Notes: generated by a model not told the origin, from the letters alone. Shown: positions 34,112 through 43,506, counted from the first letter of the stretch. The stretch: 64,000 nt of DNA from Wylensekiella montiformis (GCF_009697385.1 NZ_VUNL01000005.1:124001-188000); one strand, 5' to 3'. A program made the numbers and translations.

Positions 34112-35500
34112 ATGAGAAAAGAACACGATTTTCTGGGAGAACTTCAGGTACCGGACGAGGTATACTACGGCGTGCAGACGATGCGTGCCATCGACAACTT
34201 CAAGATCACCGGACAAGTCATTGACTCGGACTTTGTTCAGTCTTTTGCCAAGGTAAAGAAAGCTGCGGCATTGGCCAATATGGCAACGGGACGGCTGGAC
34301 AAGAAGATCGGCGAAGCGCTGGTGGCAGCTGCCGACGAGATCATCGCGGGCAAGATGCTGGATCAGTTCCCGGTGGATCCCATTCAGGGCGGCGCGGGAA
34401 CGTCGGTCAATATGAACGTCAATGAAGTGCTCTGCAACCGGGCGCTGGAACTCATCGGCAAGCCAAAGGGAAGCTATGATATCATCTCGCCGAACAACCA
34501 TGCCAACATGGCGCAGTCGACGAACGACGCATTCCCGACGGCCATCAAGGTCTGCCTGAGCCATAAGGCCAAAAAGCTTACGGCTTCGCTGGCCCGGCTG
34601 GCTGATGAGCTGGACAAAAAATCCGAGGAATACAAGGATATTCTCAAAATGGGGCGCACGCATCTGCAGGATGCGGTTCCCATTACGCTCGGGCAGGAAA
34701 TGGGCTCGTATGCGTCGGCCGTCCGCCGCGGGATTCGCCGCATCGATCATGCCATCGAGGAAATCCATATCATCAACATGGGCGGTACGGCCGTCGGTAC
34801 GGGACTCAATGCGGAGCCGGAATACATCCGCAAGGTGGCGGAAACCATGACGGAGGTAACGGGCGAGACGTATCGCACGGCGGACAACATCATCGACGCG
34901 ACGAACAATACGGACGGCTTCTCGGATGTGTCGAGTGCCATGAAGACGACGGCGCTTGTCCTCATTAAAATGGCCAACGATTTCCGCCTGATGGCTTCCG
35001 GCCCGCGCTGCGGACTCAATGAGCTGAAACTGCCGAAGCGTCAGCCGGGCTCTTCCATCATGCCGGGCAAGGTTAATCCGGTTATCGCGGAGGTCCTCGA
35101 TCAGGCCTGCTATCAGGTTATTGCGAACGATCTGGCGGTTTCTCTGGGCGTGGAAAACGGTCAGTTTGAACTCAATGTCATGGAGCCGGTCATCAGCTTC
35201 AACATGTTCAACTCCATGAAATATATGACGAACGCAGTCGATACCTTTGTCGACAAGCTTCTCATCGATCTTGAGCCGAACCGTGAGCAGTGCCAGGAAT
35301 GGCTCGACAAGAGCGTCGGTGTGGTCACGGCCATGCTGCCGCATATCGGCTATGAAAATTCGGCCATGATCGCGAAGGAAGCATACAATACCGGCAAGCC
35401 GGTTCGTCAGGTCATTCTGGAGAAAGGCCTGATTTCCAAGGAAAAGATGGAAAAGATTCTTTCTCCCAAGCAGATGACGACGCCGGGCATCGCCGGCTGA
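34112..35500 (+). CDS. aspA: Aspartate ammonia-lyase (aspartase)
   Basis: Splits L-aspartate into fumarate and ammonia, supplying fumarate for anaerobic respiration or succinate formation. 462 residues. Landmarks: GELQVPDEVYYGVQT at the start, MAQSTNDAFPTA, GRTHLQDAVPITLGQE, and the fumarase/aspartase signature GSSIMPGKVNPV with the catalytic Ser loop. AAAGGA 10 bases upstream supports the ATG at 34112; the frame is open upstream to 33944 but the sequence there is not aspartase-like. The C-terminal MEKILSPKQMT matches AspA rather than fumarase. Own promoter and terminator. Confidence 0.94.
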   Translation: MRKEHDFLGELQVPDEVYYGVQTMRAIDNFKITGQVIDSDFVQSFAKVKKAAALANMATGRLDKKIGEALVAAADEIIAGKMLDQFPVDPIQGGAGTSVNMNVNEVLCNRALELIGKPKGSYDIISPNNHANMAQSTNDAFPTAIKVCLSHKAKKLTASLARLADELDKKSEEYKDILKMGRTHLQDAVPITLGQEMGSYASAVRRGIRRIDHAIEEIHIINMGGTAVGTGLNAEPEYIRKVAETMTEVTGETYRTADNIIDATNNTDGFSDVSSAMKTTALVLIKMANDFRLMASGPRCGLNELKLPKRQPGSSIMPGKVNPVIAEVLDQACYQVIANDLAVSLGVENGQFELNVMEPVISFNMFNSMKYMTNAVDTFVDKLLIDLEPNREQCQEWLDKSVGVVTAMLPHIGYENSAMIAKEAYNTGKPVRQVILEKGLISKEKMEKILSPKQMTTPGIAG

Positions 35501-35535
35501 GCTCAGCGTTTCTGAACTCTATTTCCATACACAAA

Positions 35536-35585
35536 ACGAGCGGCGGATATCCGTTACGGGTATCCGCCGTTCGTTTCTTTCTTTT
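35536..35585 (+). terminator. Terminator after aspA
   Basis: Fourteen-base stem (35536-35549 with 35561-35574, one wobble) and a TTTCTTTCTTTTTT tail. Confidence 0.88.
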
Positions 35586-35684
35586 TTGTAACGATTATCA
35601 CAGAAACCGCGCATGGGGACGAATACAATGAAGGGGAAGAGACCGGTAAACGATAGTAAGGATAAATAAAGGAGTGGTTTTGTC

Positions 35685-35870
35685 ATGAAAGGATATGTCG
35701 ATCAGGATCTGTGCGTCGGGTGCGGTATGTGCGCCGGTTCTTGTCCGGAGGGCTTCCGCATGGCCGAAAACGGGCTGGCCGAAGGCTGGCAGGAGCTTCC
35801 GCCGGACTGCGTGGACGACGCGAAACAGGCGGCCGAGGATTGCCCGGTCGGTGCGATCACGGTGAAATGA
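35685..35870 (+). CDS. Small 4Fe-4S ferredoxin
   Basis: 61 residues. CVGCGMCAGSCPEGF near the N-terminus and DCPVGAIT near the C-terminus provide the four cysteines for one [4Fe-4S] cluster; the second cluster motif of clostridial ferredoxins is absent. Two more cysteines are at about 42 and 51, the latter part of DCPVG. Low-potential electron carrier, possibly for the KorDABC oxidoreductase or hydrogenases encoded elsewhere. AAAGGAG is just upstream. A hairpin terminator follows within 15 bases of the stop. Confidence 0.9.
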   Translation: MKGYVDQDLCVGCGMCAGSCPEGFRMAENGLAEGWQELPPDCVDDAKQAAEDCPVGAITVK

Positions 35871-35883
35871 ATCCGGACAAAAT

Positions 35884-35913
35884 GAAACACCTCCCTTCAC
35901 AGGGAGGTGTTTC
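35884..35913. terminator. Hairpin after ferredoxin gene
   Basis: Perfect 12-base stem GAAACACCTCCC (35884-35895) with 35902-35913, 6-base loop; ends in TTTC. Confidence 0.75.
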
Positions 35914-35935
35914 TAGTATATCATATAAAGTGAAA

Positions 35936-36014
35936 CTTATCCGATGCTTTAGGGGCGCTTATCTCCCGCCCGAAGAGGCGGGAGATTTTTAGCGCCCCTT
36001 AGCATCGGATAAAG
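35936..36014. repeat. TTATCCGATGCT palindromic repeat, copy B
   Basis: A nearly perfect 79-base inverted repeat. Arms CTTATCCGATGCT (35936-35948) and AGCATCGGATAAAG (36001-36014), then AGGGGCGCT/AGCGCCCCT, then CTCCCGCC/GGCGGGAG with a short loop. It lies in the short intergenic space before folE and is the cleanest copy in the window. Confidence 0.9.
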
Positions 36015-36058
36015 GAAGGGCGTCAGGCCCTGAAACCTATACTGAGAGGACAGGTGAC

Positions 36059-36631
36059 ATGAGCGAAACGAATGAAAAGGCAGTCCGGGCGATGCGCGAT
36101 TTTCTGGAGGCTGTCGGGGTGGATCTCGAAGCCCGGGGAATGGAAAAGACGCCGGAACGGGTGGCGAAGATGTACCAGTTCTTATTCAACGGGATCGGTC
36201 TGGATACCGCGCCGATCTGGGGGGAGACGTTTGATGCCGGTTCAGATGGGATGGTGGCGGTGCGCCATATTCCGTTTTATTCGATGTGCGAGCATCATCT
36301 GGTGCCGTTTTTCGGCGAAGTGAATCTCGTCTACCTGCCGGAGGCCGGCAAGGTGGCCGGATTCAGCAAGTTTTCCCGGCTCGTGGAAATCCTGTCTCAT
36401 CAGCCGCAGCTGCAGGAGCGGCTGACGGCGCAGATCGCTGCCGCCGTGCGGCATGACCTTGGCGCAAAGGGCGTGCTGGTCACGGTTGAGGCCCAACAGC
36501 TCTGTATGACCATGCGAGGCGACCTCGCGCATGGCACGCGGACCGTCACATCGGAATGCAACGGCGTGTTCCGGGCGGATTCCGCGCTCTATCATCAGGC
36601 ATGGATGATACTGGGAGGAGAAAAATCGTAA
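36059..36631 (+). CDS. folE: GTP cyclohydrolase I
   Basis: 190 residues. Converts GTP to 7,8-dihydroneopterin triphosphate, opening the pterin branch of folate synthesis. MCEHHLVPFFG (about residue 75) and QLCMTMRG (about 144) provide the zinc-binding Cys-His-Cys set, and GFSKFSRLVEIL is the family signature. First gene of a folE-folP-folB-folK/DHFR operon; its TAA shares a base with the folP ATG. GAGAGGACAGGTGAC precedes the start. Confidence 0.95.
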   Translation: MSETNEKAVRAMRDFLEAVGVDLEARGMEKTPERVAKMYQFLFNGIGLDTAPIWGETFDAGSDGMVAVRHIPFYSMCEHHLVPFFGEVNLVYLPEAGKVAGFSKFSRLVEILSHQPQLQERLTAQIAAAVRHDLGAKGVLVTVEAQQLCMTMRGDLAHGTRTVTSECNGVFRADSALYHQAWMILGGEKS

Positions 36632-37476
36632 TGACAAGCCGCACTTATACGCTTAAACATGGCAAACAGCTGGTACTCGGAAAGCGCACGCTGGTGATGG
36701 GGATCCTCAATGTAACGCCGGATTCCTTTTCCGACGGCGGCCGTTGGAATACCGTGGACCGTGCGCTGAAGCACATGGAGGAAATGGTCCGGGTCGGCGC
36801 TGACATCATTGACATCGGCGCGGAGTCCAGCCGTCCGGGGTTTGTGACGATGCCGGCCGCGCAGGAAATCGAACGCCTGATGCCGTTTTTGGACGCATTG
36901 GTCCGCGAGTGTCCGGTCCCGATTTCTGTGGACACGTTCAAAGCGGAAACGGCAAGGGAAGCGGCCGCCGCGGGGGCGGATATGCTTAATGACATCTGGG
37001 GCATGCAGTATGCGGAAGAACCGGGCCGGATGGCGGAAGTGGCCGCTTCATCGGGGCTGCCGATCGTAGTCATGCACAATCAGGATGGCAAGGAGTATCC
37101 GGGCGATATCATCGCGTCGATGAAAGACTTTTTCCGCCGTTCGCTGGCCATCGGCGAACGGGCCGGCGTGCCGCGCGAAAACATTATCCTCGATCCGGGG
37201 ATCGGCTTTGGCAAGACGCCGGAGGGGAATCTTGAGGTGCTGCGCCGCCAGCAGGAGCTTTTGGAGATCGACGGAGTCCGGTATCCGCTGCTGCTCGGCA
37301 CCAGCCGCAAGAGCTTTATCGGCGCGGCGCTCGGCCTGCCGGTAGAAGAGCGGATGGAGGCGACCGGGGCGACTTGTGTTCTGGGAATCGCCAAGGGAGC
37401 GGATATCGTGCGCGTTCATGATGTGAAACCCATCGTGCGCATGTGCCGCATGGCCGATGCGGTTTTGAACGGCTGA
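36631..37476 (+). CDS. folP: Dihydropteroate synthase
   Basis: Joins PABA to the dihydropterin, the step at which the PABA made by pabB-pabC enters the pathway and the target of sulfonamides. 281 residues. GILNVTPDSFSDGG near the N-terminus and GADIIDIGAESSRPG are the two family signatures; DPGIGFGKTPEGN and LLGTSRKSFIG are further pterin and phosphate loops. GGGAGGAG inside the end of folE is the ribosome site; start overlaps the folE stop by one base (TAATG), implying coupled translation. Confidence 0.95.
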   Translation: MTSRTYTLKHGKQLVLGKRTLVMGILNVTPDSFSDGGRWNTVDRALKHMEEMVRVGADIIDIGAESSRPGFVTMPAAQEIERLMPFLDALVRECPVPISVDTFKAETAREAAAAGADMLNDIWGMQYAEEPGRMAEVAASSGLPIVVMHNQDGKEYPGDIIASMKDFFRRSLAIGERAGVPRENIILDPGIGFGKTPEGNLEVLRRQQELLEIDGVRYPLLLGTSRKSFIGAALGLPVEERMEATGATCVLGIAKGADIVRVHDVKPIVRMCRMADAVLNG

Positions 37477-37507
37477 TCGGTTTTGTCGGAAAGGAAGCAA
37501 AGCGGAT

Positions 37508-37870
37508 ATGGATCAGATTACCCTGACCGGTATGGATTTTTATGGATACCATGGCTGTCTGCCGGAGGAACGGGAAAAAGGACAGCATTTTTTCATTGAC
37601 CTTACAATATATGCCGAACTGCAGAAAGCCGGCGAAACGGATGATTTATCGGCGACGATCAACTATGCGTCGGTTTATGAGACGGTCCGCGCTGTCGTGG
37701 AGGGGGAACCGGTCCGCCTGATTGAGACGGTGGCGGAGCGGATTGCCGCGGCGATCCTTCGCGAAGAGCTGGGGGTTCAGCGTCTGGACGTGACGGTGCA
37801 TAAGCCGTCCGCACCGCTTGGCGGCCCGTTCCGCGATGCGGCGGTTCATATTGCGAGGTCGCGTTCATGA
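37508..37870 (+). CDS. folB: Dihydroneopterin aldolase
   Basis: 120 residues. Converts dihydroneopterin to 6-hydroxymethyl-dihydropterin. Signatures: GMDFYGYHGCLPEER (substrate Tyr/His/Glu), TINYASVYETV and a C-terminal VHKPSAPLGGPF with the catalytic Lys. GGAAGC precedes the start, 31 bases after folP. It overlaps the next gene by 4 bases (ATGA). Confidence 0.94.
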   Translation: MDQITLTGMDFYGYHGCLPEEREKGQHFFIDLTIYAELQKAGETDDLSATINYASVYETVRAVVEGEPVRLIETVAERIAAAILREELGVQRLDVTVHKPSAPLGGPFRDAAVHIARSRS

Positions 37871-38853
37871 ATGATGTGCAGCGCCGGATATGGCTGAGTC
37901 TTGGCGCAAATCTCGGCGATCGGGGAGAAACCATCCGCGAAGCATTGCGCCGTATTGCCGCGCTGCCGGAAACCGATCTGCTTCAAACGGCGCCGTTTTA
38001 TGAAACAGCGCCGTGGGGAAAGACGGATCAGCCGGGCTTTATCAATACGGCTGCAGAAGTTCGCACCGGGCTGGCGCCGCTCGAACTGCTGCACAGGCTG
38101 CAGCGGATTGAACGGGAGCTCGGCAGGGTCCGCCATGAGCATTGGGGCGCGCGCACGATCGATATCGATATGCTGGCTGCGGAGGGAACCGTGTGCCGTA
38201 CCGGGGAGCTGAACCTGCCGCATCCTTATCTTACGGAGCGGGCCTTTGTGCTCATCCCGCTTCGCGACATCGCGCCGCAGCTGATCGTGCAGGGTAGAAG
38301 CATCGCGGCGTGGTGCCGCCGCGATGAGATTGCCGGGCAGGCAGTCGTTCCGGCGCCGGAGCTTGACGAGCCTTATCCGCTGAAGCTGATCGTCGCGGTG
38401 GATGAAGCGCGCGGGATGGGCCGGAACGGGCAGCTGCTCATGAAGCTGGACGAGGATATGGCCCGGTTTCGGGCGCAAACGATGGGGCAGACGATCATCA
38501 TGGGCCGCAGGACGATGGAAAGCCTGCCCGGCGGCCGGCCGCTTCCGGGCAGGATCAATGTGGTTTTGTCCTCCGGGGCAGATGTCCCGCAGGGATTTCA
38601 GGTCTGCCGGAACGAGAAGCAGCTTTGGCAGCTTCTCGGCCGGCTCCGGCGCGATGAGCCGGGACGCGGGAACTGGTGCATCGGCGGCGCACAGACCTGC
38701 CGGACTCTTTGGCCGTATATCGGCGAGATTCGTCTGACCCGTCTGCCCGGTGAGCATGGCGCGGACTGCTTTCTGCCGGATCTTCAGGGGTTTCGGCTGC
38801 AGCAGGAAGAAAGAGGCAGGGCCTGTACGTTCCAATGCTGGCAGAGAGCATGA
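37867..38853 (+). CDS. folK: FolK-dihydrofolate reductase fusion
   Basis: 328 residues with two enzymes in one chain. Residues 1 to about 165 are hydroxymethyl-dihydropterin pyrophosphokinase ([52 protein letters not shown]). Residues about 172-328 are dihydrofolate reductase ([23 protein letters not shown] with the active-site acid, [36 protein letters not shown]). The E. coli-type PW before the active-site acid is replaced by LLMKL, resembling a variant found in some clostridial enzymes. The first half feeds FolP and the second reduces the final dihydrofolate, so the fusion joins two non-adjacent steps. Confidence 0.92.
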   Translation: MNDVQRRIWLSLGANLGDRGETIREALRRIAALPETDLLQTAPFYETAPWGKTDQPGFINTAAEVRTGLAPLELLHRLQRIERELGRVRHEHWGARTIDIDMLAAEGTVCRTGELNLPHPYLTERAFVLIPLRDIAPQLIVQGRSIAAWCRRDEIAGQAVVPAPELDEPYPLKLIVAVDEARGMGRNGQLLMKLDEDMARFRAQTMGQTIIMGRRTMESLPGGRPLPGRINVVLSSGADVPQGFQVCRNEKQLWQLLGRLRRDEPGRGNWCIGGAQTCRTLWPYIGEIRLTRLPGEHGADCFLPDLQGFRLQQEERGRACTFQCWQRA

Positions 38854-38873
38854 CGGAGAAAGGAAGCGTGGGC

Positions 38874-39548
38874 ATGGAAATCTTTCATAATGATTGGGCG
38901 CAGTACTTGAACGAGGAGCTGAAAAAGCCGTATTATCAGGAGCTGCGTCAGTTCCTGATCAGCGAATACCGTACGCACCGGATCTATCCGGACATGTTTG
39001 CGATATTCAATGCACTGCATTATACGAGCTACGCGGATACCAAGGTAGTCATTCTCGGGCAGGATCCCTATCATGGGCCGGGGCAGGCGCATGGCCTGTC
39101 CTTTTCGGTCATGCCGGGCGTTCAGCCGCCGCCTTCATTGATCAATATTTTTAAGGAACTGCAGGATGATCTCGGCTGCCGCGTGCCGAATAACGGCTGT
39201 CTCCGTCCCTGGGCCGATCAGGGCGTGCTGCTGCTCAATACCGTGCTGACCGTCCGTGAGCATCAGGCCAACTCGCATCATGGGAAGGGTTGGGAGATTT
39301 TCACGGATAAAATCATCTCCCTGCTGAACGAACGGGAAAAGCCGATGGCGTTTATCCTTTGGGGAACTCCGGCGCGGCGCAAGAAGGCGATGATTACCAA
39401 TCCCAGACATTATATCGTTGAATCCCCGCATCCCAGCCCGCTTTCGGCCAGCCGCGGCTTTTTCGGCAGCCATCCCTTCTCGCGGGTCAACGACTTTCTC
39501 AAGAGCACCGGACAGCAGCCGATTGACTGGCAGCTTCCGGATCTTTAA
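38874..39548 (+). CDS. ung: Uracil-DNA glycosylase
   Basis: Removes uracil from DNA in base-excision repair. 224 residues, normal for family 1. [17 protein letters not shown] (about residue 61) holds the catalytic Asp and water-activating loop; [11 protein letters not shown] (about 185) is the minor-groove loop with the catalytic His. Of three in-frame ATGs (38835, 38850, 38874) the last has AAAGGAAG at suitable distance and gives the usual N-terminus. It follows the folate operon by 20 bases and is probably co-transcribed. Confidence 0.95.
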   Translation: MEIFHNDWAQYLNEELKKPYYQELRQFLISEYRTHRIYPDMFAIFNALHYTSYADTKVVILGQDPYHGPGQAHGLSFSVMPGVQPPPSLINIFKELQDDLGCRVPNNGCLRPWADQGVLLLNTVLTVREHQANSHHGKGWEIFTDKIISLLNEREKPMAFILWGTPARRKKAMITNPRHYIVESPHPSPLSASRGFFGSHPFSRVNDFLKSTGQQPIDWQLPDL

Positions 39549-39709
39549 CGTGACTGATTCAGCGCCCGTTTTTGTGCGGGACGTTTCGGTGTTTCACCTT
39601 GATTTCTCCTTGCCTTTTCCGAAAAAATCGCCTAAGATAATACCAAAGATACGTGCCGCTGCCGCGTCTTGGACGTCAGTGGCGCAGATCATGAGACAGG
39701 GGTAGGAAT

Positions 39710-40747
39710 ATGGAGCAGAAGAAGACAATCAAGGATGTAGCGGAGCTTGCAGGCGTGTCAAAAAGTACGGTTTCCCGCTATTTGAATCATGGCTATATCA
39801 GTCTGGAGAAGCAGGAACGGGTACGCAGGGCGATCGAGAAGACCGGATTTCAGTCCAATTTCTTTGCCAGACGCCTCAAAACCAAAGAGAGCAAGCTGAT
39901 CGGTATCGTGCTGCCCCGGATGGATTCGGTCACGGTCGGGAAGCTGCTGGCCGGTATCGGCCGGGTGCTGGAGCCGGCCGGTTATCAGGGTATTCTGCTG
40001 GTGAGCCAGCTTTCGGTCAGCAAGGAGCTGGAGAATATCCGCAACCTGCAGCAGCAGGGCGTAGACGGCATCCTTGTCGATTCGGTGGGGATCACGCGGG
40101 AACATATCCGTCTGGGCAGGGAATCAGCGCTGCCCATCCTCTATACCGGACAAAAGCACGAGGGAGTTCATTACGTCAAGCTGGATGACCGGGCGGCCGG
40201 GCGTATGATGGGCGCGTACCTGCGCCAGATGGGGCATTGCCGCGCGGTTTTTGCCGGGGTCAGCGAACGGGATACCGCCGTCGGCATCGACCGGAAGCAG
40301 GGGTTCATTGAGGCATTTACCGAGGGACGCCGCAATGCGAGGGTGGACTTTGTGGAAACCGGATTTGATTTTCTGTCGGCCTACAATCAGGCGGAGGAAG
40401 TCCGCCGCTGTCAGGCTACCGTTGTCGTCGGCGCGACGGACAACATCAGTCTGGGCATCCTGCGTTATTTTCATGAACGCGGCATAAAAGTCCCCGAGGA
40501 GATTTCCGTCGCCGGCTTTGGCGGCTATGAAGTCGGAGCCGTCGTATACCCGGCTTTGACCACCGTTGCCTTCGACTACGAGCTGGTGGGGATGAAGGCG
40601 GCCAGATATATGTTGGATCTGCTGCAGAACAAGCCGGTGGAAGAGTGCATGGACGTTCCGCTGTTTTTTGTGGAGCGCGAAAGCGTCCGCAATCTGACGA
40701 AGGCCTGTGAGCCGGAACAGCCCGCTTCCATGAACGGGATGACCTGA
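39710..40747 (+). CDS. LacI-family transcriptional regulator
   Basis: 345 residues. N-terminal helix-turn-helix (KTIKDVAELAGVSKSTVSRY) with the hinge to about 60, then a sugar-binding-like core (LIGIVLPRMDS, DGILVDSVG, VVVGATDNISLGIL, ISVAGFGGYEVG). The core is closest in feel to sucrose/trehalose-type repressors. No sugar operon is adjacent: ung lies upstream and a chemoreceptor downstream, so its target is probably elsewhere. Confidence 0.9.
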   Translation: MEQKKTIKDVAELAGVSKSTVSRYLNHGYISLEKQERVRRAIEKTGFQSNFFARRLKTKESKLIGIVLPRMDSVTVGKLLAGIGRVLEPAGYQGILLVSQLSVSKELENIRNLQQQGVDGILVDSVGITREHIRLGRESALPILYTGQKHEGVHYVKLDDRAAGRMMGAYLRQMGHCRAVFAGVSERDTAVGIDRKQGFIEAFTEGRRNARVDFVETGFDFLSAYNQAEEVRRCQATVVVGATDNISLGILRYFHERGIKVPEEISVAGFGGYEVGAVVYPALTTVAFDYELVGMKAARYMLDLLQNKPVEECMDVPLFFVERESVRNLTKACEPEQPASMNGMT

Positions 40748-41104
40748 ACCATAAAGAAGAGACTGGTTTTGAATCAAGGATTCAGCATGCTGGAAATCGT
40801 AAGAAATTCCAGTTGAAGAAGAAGGAGGGACTACGCTATGGACGGGCGAAGAAGGGCGACTTCCTGAACGCGTTCAACTGTTTCAACGTCGATAAAAACC
40901 TTTTCATGGATGACGTCTATATGGCGTATGATGACTATGATTACGGAGATTTTCCCATCAAGACAAAGGAGAATTACGCTGATGGCTATCAGACACCGCG
41001 GCCTTTCTGGCTTAAACATCATCCGGCAAAGGCATGAAGTGCTGAACGAAAGTCCGGCATGCAGGGAAAAATAGTTATTATGGAATGAGAAAGGAAGGGT
41101 TTTT
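40748..41104 (+). other. Intergenic region with small ORFs of doubtful status
   Basis: Two ribosome-site-like AAGGAG sequences precede ATGs at 40838 (9 codons) and 40982 (30 codons). A 74-codon frame (40813-41037), rich in Asp and Tyr, has no clear ribosome site and no recognisable family. I cannot support any of these as a gene. AAAGGAAGG at about 41090 belongs to the next chemoreceptor. Confidence 0.3.
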
Positions 41105-42823
41105 ATGAGGTGGATCAATGACATCAGGGTATCGTTCAAGATTCTGATCCTTGCGGTCATTGCGGCGGTTGCGCTGCTCTTTGTCGGTTATACGGGATAT
41201 AGTATGCTTGATCAGGCAAACTATCGCATGAGCAAGATGTATAATCAGAAGCTTAAGAATCTGCAGTCGGTTGATGAGATGAAGTATCTCATGCGCGACA
41301 TGCAGACGCATGAGTTGAACCTCGCGGACAGCAAAGACGCGGCGGTGCAGCAGAAGAACATCAAGACCATCGAGAGCATCAACAGCCGTTTCCACGACAC
41401 GATGGACGCCTATATGGATAATGTAAAGGGGATCGATGGCGTGTCAGAGCGCATCGACGCAGCGAGCAAGGCATGGGACGGCCTTTACAAGACGGGCAAG
41501 CAGATCGAGTCGCTCGTCAAGGAGGGTAAGAACGACGAGGCACGCGAGCTCTATTTTAAGGATGGGCAGGCGAATAGTTCGGCCGCCGGCAAGCCAATCA
41601 AGGAACTCCAGAAGATGACCATCGACAACGCAGAGGAGGTCTACCAGCGCAACCTCACGAAGGCGGGCGAGGCGACGCGCAACATGATCCTCGAGGGGAT
41701 TCTGGCGCTTGTTGTGCTTGTGGGGACGGCACTCTGGATCTCGCGCGAGATCACGCGCCCGCTCCACGAGATGCAGAAGACGTGCGAGAATCTCAAGAAT
41801 GGTGATTTCCGCCTCGTCGAACATACGGTGACGCGCGGCGATGAGTTCGGCGATATGGCGGCGACCATCGCTGAGATGCAGGTAAGTCTCAACCGGCTCA
41901 TGCACAATACGAACGACTCCGCAAGTCAGATCGCGGCGGCGAGTGAGGAACTTTCCGCAAGCTCTGAGCAGTCAGCGCAGGCTTCGGCGCAGGTTGCGGA
42001 GTCCGTACAGCGTGCGGCAGATGCCGTACAGGCACAGGAAGGCGAGGTCGAAAAGGGTACACAGGCAGTGACGGAGGCGAATGATTCCGTCGGCAAGATG
42101 CACCATCAGGCCGAGCGTGTCGCCGCGCATGCCCAGGAGGCGTATGAGCGCGCCGACAAGGGCAGCGAGGCCGTTGCTGGCTCAGTCGCGCGCATCAAGA
42201 GCGTCGAAACGACCGTGCAGCAGTCCGCACAGATTGTCGACAAGCTCGGTAAGAGTTCGCAGGAGATTGGCACCATCGTCGAGACCATCGGCTCCATCGC
42301 CGAGCAGACGAACCTTCTTGCACTCAATGCGGCCATCGAGGCGGCGCGTGCGGGCGAACACGGCCGCGGCTTCTCTGTTGTCGCGGACGAGGTACGCAAG
42401 CTCGCCGAGGAATCGGCGCAGGCCGCGCAGAAGATCGCTGACCTCATCACCGCAATCCAGAAAGATACGGCTGCGGCGGTCTCCTCCATGCAGGACGGCA
42501 GTCAGGCTGTCGCCGATGGAGCTGCTTCCGTGGAGAGCCTCAGACAGTCGTTCGAGGAGATTCGCGTCTTTGTCGACGGCGTCTCAAAGGAAGCGAATGC
42601 GATGGCGGCGGAAATCAAGAAGGTAAACGACGGGACGAACAATATTTCCAACCAGATGCAGGAGATCGATGCACAGGGTACGACGGTATCGAGCGAGATG
42701 GAGAACGTTTCCGCAGCGACGGAGGAACAGTCCGCCTCTGCCGGCGAGATCGCCACGGCGAGCGAGAGCCTTTCGAAGCTCGCGCAGGAGCTTACGGAAT
42801 CGCTGCAGAAATTCCAGTATTGA
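41105..42823 (+). CDS. Methyl-accepting chemotaxis protein (4HB type)
   Basis: 572 residues. Membrane segment at about 12-33, four-helix-bundle periplasmic sensor at about 34-195, second segment at about 197-217, HAMP at about 218-270, and a long cytoplasmic signalling domain whose tip contains [18 protein letters not shown]. There is no CheR-binding pentapeptide at the end. It relays a small-molecule signal to CheA/CheW and the flagellar motor, consistent with motile selenomonads. Codon use (many CGC, CTC and GCG) differs somewhat from the LacI gene beside it. Confidence 0.93.
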   Translation: MRWINDIRVSFKILILAVIAAVALLFVGYTGYSMLDQANYRMSKMYNQKLKNLQSVDEMKYLMRDMQTHELNLADSKDAAVQQKNIKTIESINSRFHDTMDAYMDNVKGIDGVSERIDAASKAWDGLYKTGKQIESLVKEGKNDEARELYFKDGQANSSAAGKPIKELQKMTIDNAEEVYQRNLTKAGEATRNMILEGILALVVLVGTALWISREITRPLHEMQKTCENLKNGDFRLVEHTVTRGDEFGDMAATIAEMQVSLNRLMHNTNDSASQIAAASEELSASSEQSAQASAQVAESVQRAADAVQAQEGEVEKGTQAVTEANDSVGKMHHQAERVAAHAQEAYERADKGSEAVAGSVARIKSVETTVQQSAQIVDKLGKSSQEIGTIVETIGSIAEQTNLLALNAAIEAARAGEHGRGFSVVADEVRKLAEESAQAAQKIADLITAIQKDTAAAVSSMQDGSQAVADGAASVESLRQSFEEIRVFVDGVSKEANAMAAEIKKVNDGTNNISNQMQEIDAQGTTVSSEMENVSAATEEQSASAGEIATASESLSKLAQELTESLQKFQY

Positions 42824-42901
42824 TACAGGTGGCGAAAGGGGCTGCTGCACATAATACACGGCCCCATCAAAAGGCCATTAGAACATAGTTGTGACATGAA
42901 A

Positions 42902-42952
42902 ACTCCCCCTATGATGACCGTTTTATTTTTAACGATCACTCATAGGGGGAGT
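42902..42952. repeat. 51-base hairpin with 13-base perfect arms
   Basis: ACTCCCCCTATGA (42902-42914) pairs with 42940-42952, and CGTT/AACG extends the stem around a T-rich loop. No T-run follows on either strand. It may stop convergent transcripts of the chemoreceptor and the PTS gene or be the end of a small mobile element. Confidence 0.6.
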
Positions 42953-42988
42953 ATATTCCTCGTGCAGCAGCACCGTTTTACCTGTGTG

Positions 42989-43351
42989 TTATTTTTTCGT
43001 AAAGGTGATATGGGCGCCGTTGCTCAGAGTCGGCAGAGCCGGGCCTTTGACGATGATCTGGCCGGGCATCGATCCCTCGGCATTGAAGACCAGCGTGCAG
43101 TGTCCTTCCTCGCGGATCGTATCATTGGCGGCGTCTCCGACCTTTTCAACCGTGAACTTGATTCCGCCCATCAGCAGTTTGTCACCCTTCTTGATGTCCT
43201 CCTTGAGTTCGCCGGGCGTATGTTCAATGACCATGTCGGCGAGATTCGGGCGGACGTCCTCATCCAGCAGAATGGCGCTGTTGTTGTTTTCCAAAAACGT
43301 CCGGGCCAGATTGCCGATAGCTGTAATCGATACATCATACTTGATATCCAT
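42989..43351 (-). CDS. PTS glucitol/sorbitol-type IIA component, stand-alone
   Basis: 120 residues resembling the SrlB/GutA IIA protein: HTPGELKEDIKKGDKLLMGG with the candidate phospho-His, FTVEKVGDAANDTIREEGHCTLVF, and GQIIVKGPALP in the C-terminus. Such IIA proteins receive phosphate from HPr and pass it to IIB on the sugar carrier. No IIB, IIC or sorbitol-6-phosphate dehydrogenase is in the window, so it may be regulatory or serve a distant permease. GGAGGA sits 10 bases before the ATG at 43351; an earlier ATG at 43360 directly abuts that site. Confidence 0.82.
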   Translation of the reverse strand: MDIKYDVSITAIGNLARTFLENNNSAILLDEDVRPNLADMVIEHTPGELKEDIKKGDKLLMGGIKFTVEKVGDAANDTIREEGHCTLVFNAEGSMPGQIIVKGPALPTLSNGAHITFTKK

Positions 43352-43506
43352 ACCGTTCATTCCTCCAGAGTGTATAGAGATAGTACACAATTTCCCCTAT
43401 TTTGCATCCCGCTTCATTATATCATATTTTTATCCGGAAAAGCGGGGACATTTGCCCGATTTTTTGCTTGGTTTGCCGAAAATTCCCGAAATCGGATAAA
43501 AAAGAG

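Noticed and set aside
40813-41037. A 74-codon acidic/Tyr-rich ORF
   Set aside because: No convincing ribosome site for its start and no recognisable similarity; kept only as a doubtful region.
42502-42939. A 145-codon minus-strand frame beginning MIVKNKTVIIGG
   Set aside because: Most of it is antisense to the chemoreceptor signalling domain; only its first about 35 codons are unexplained and are covered by the inverted-repeat finding.
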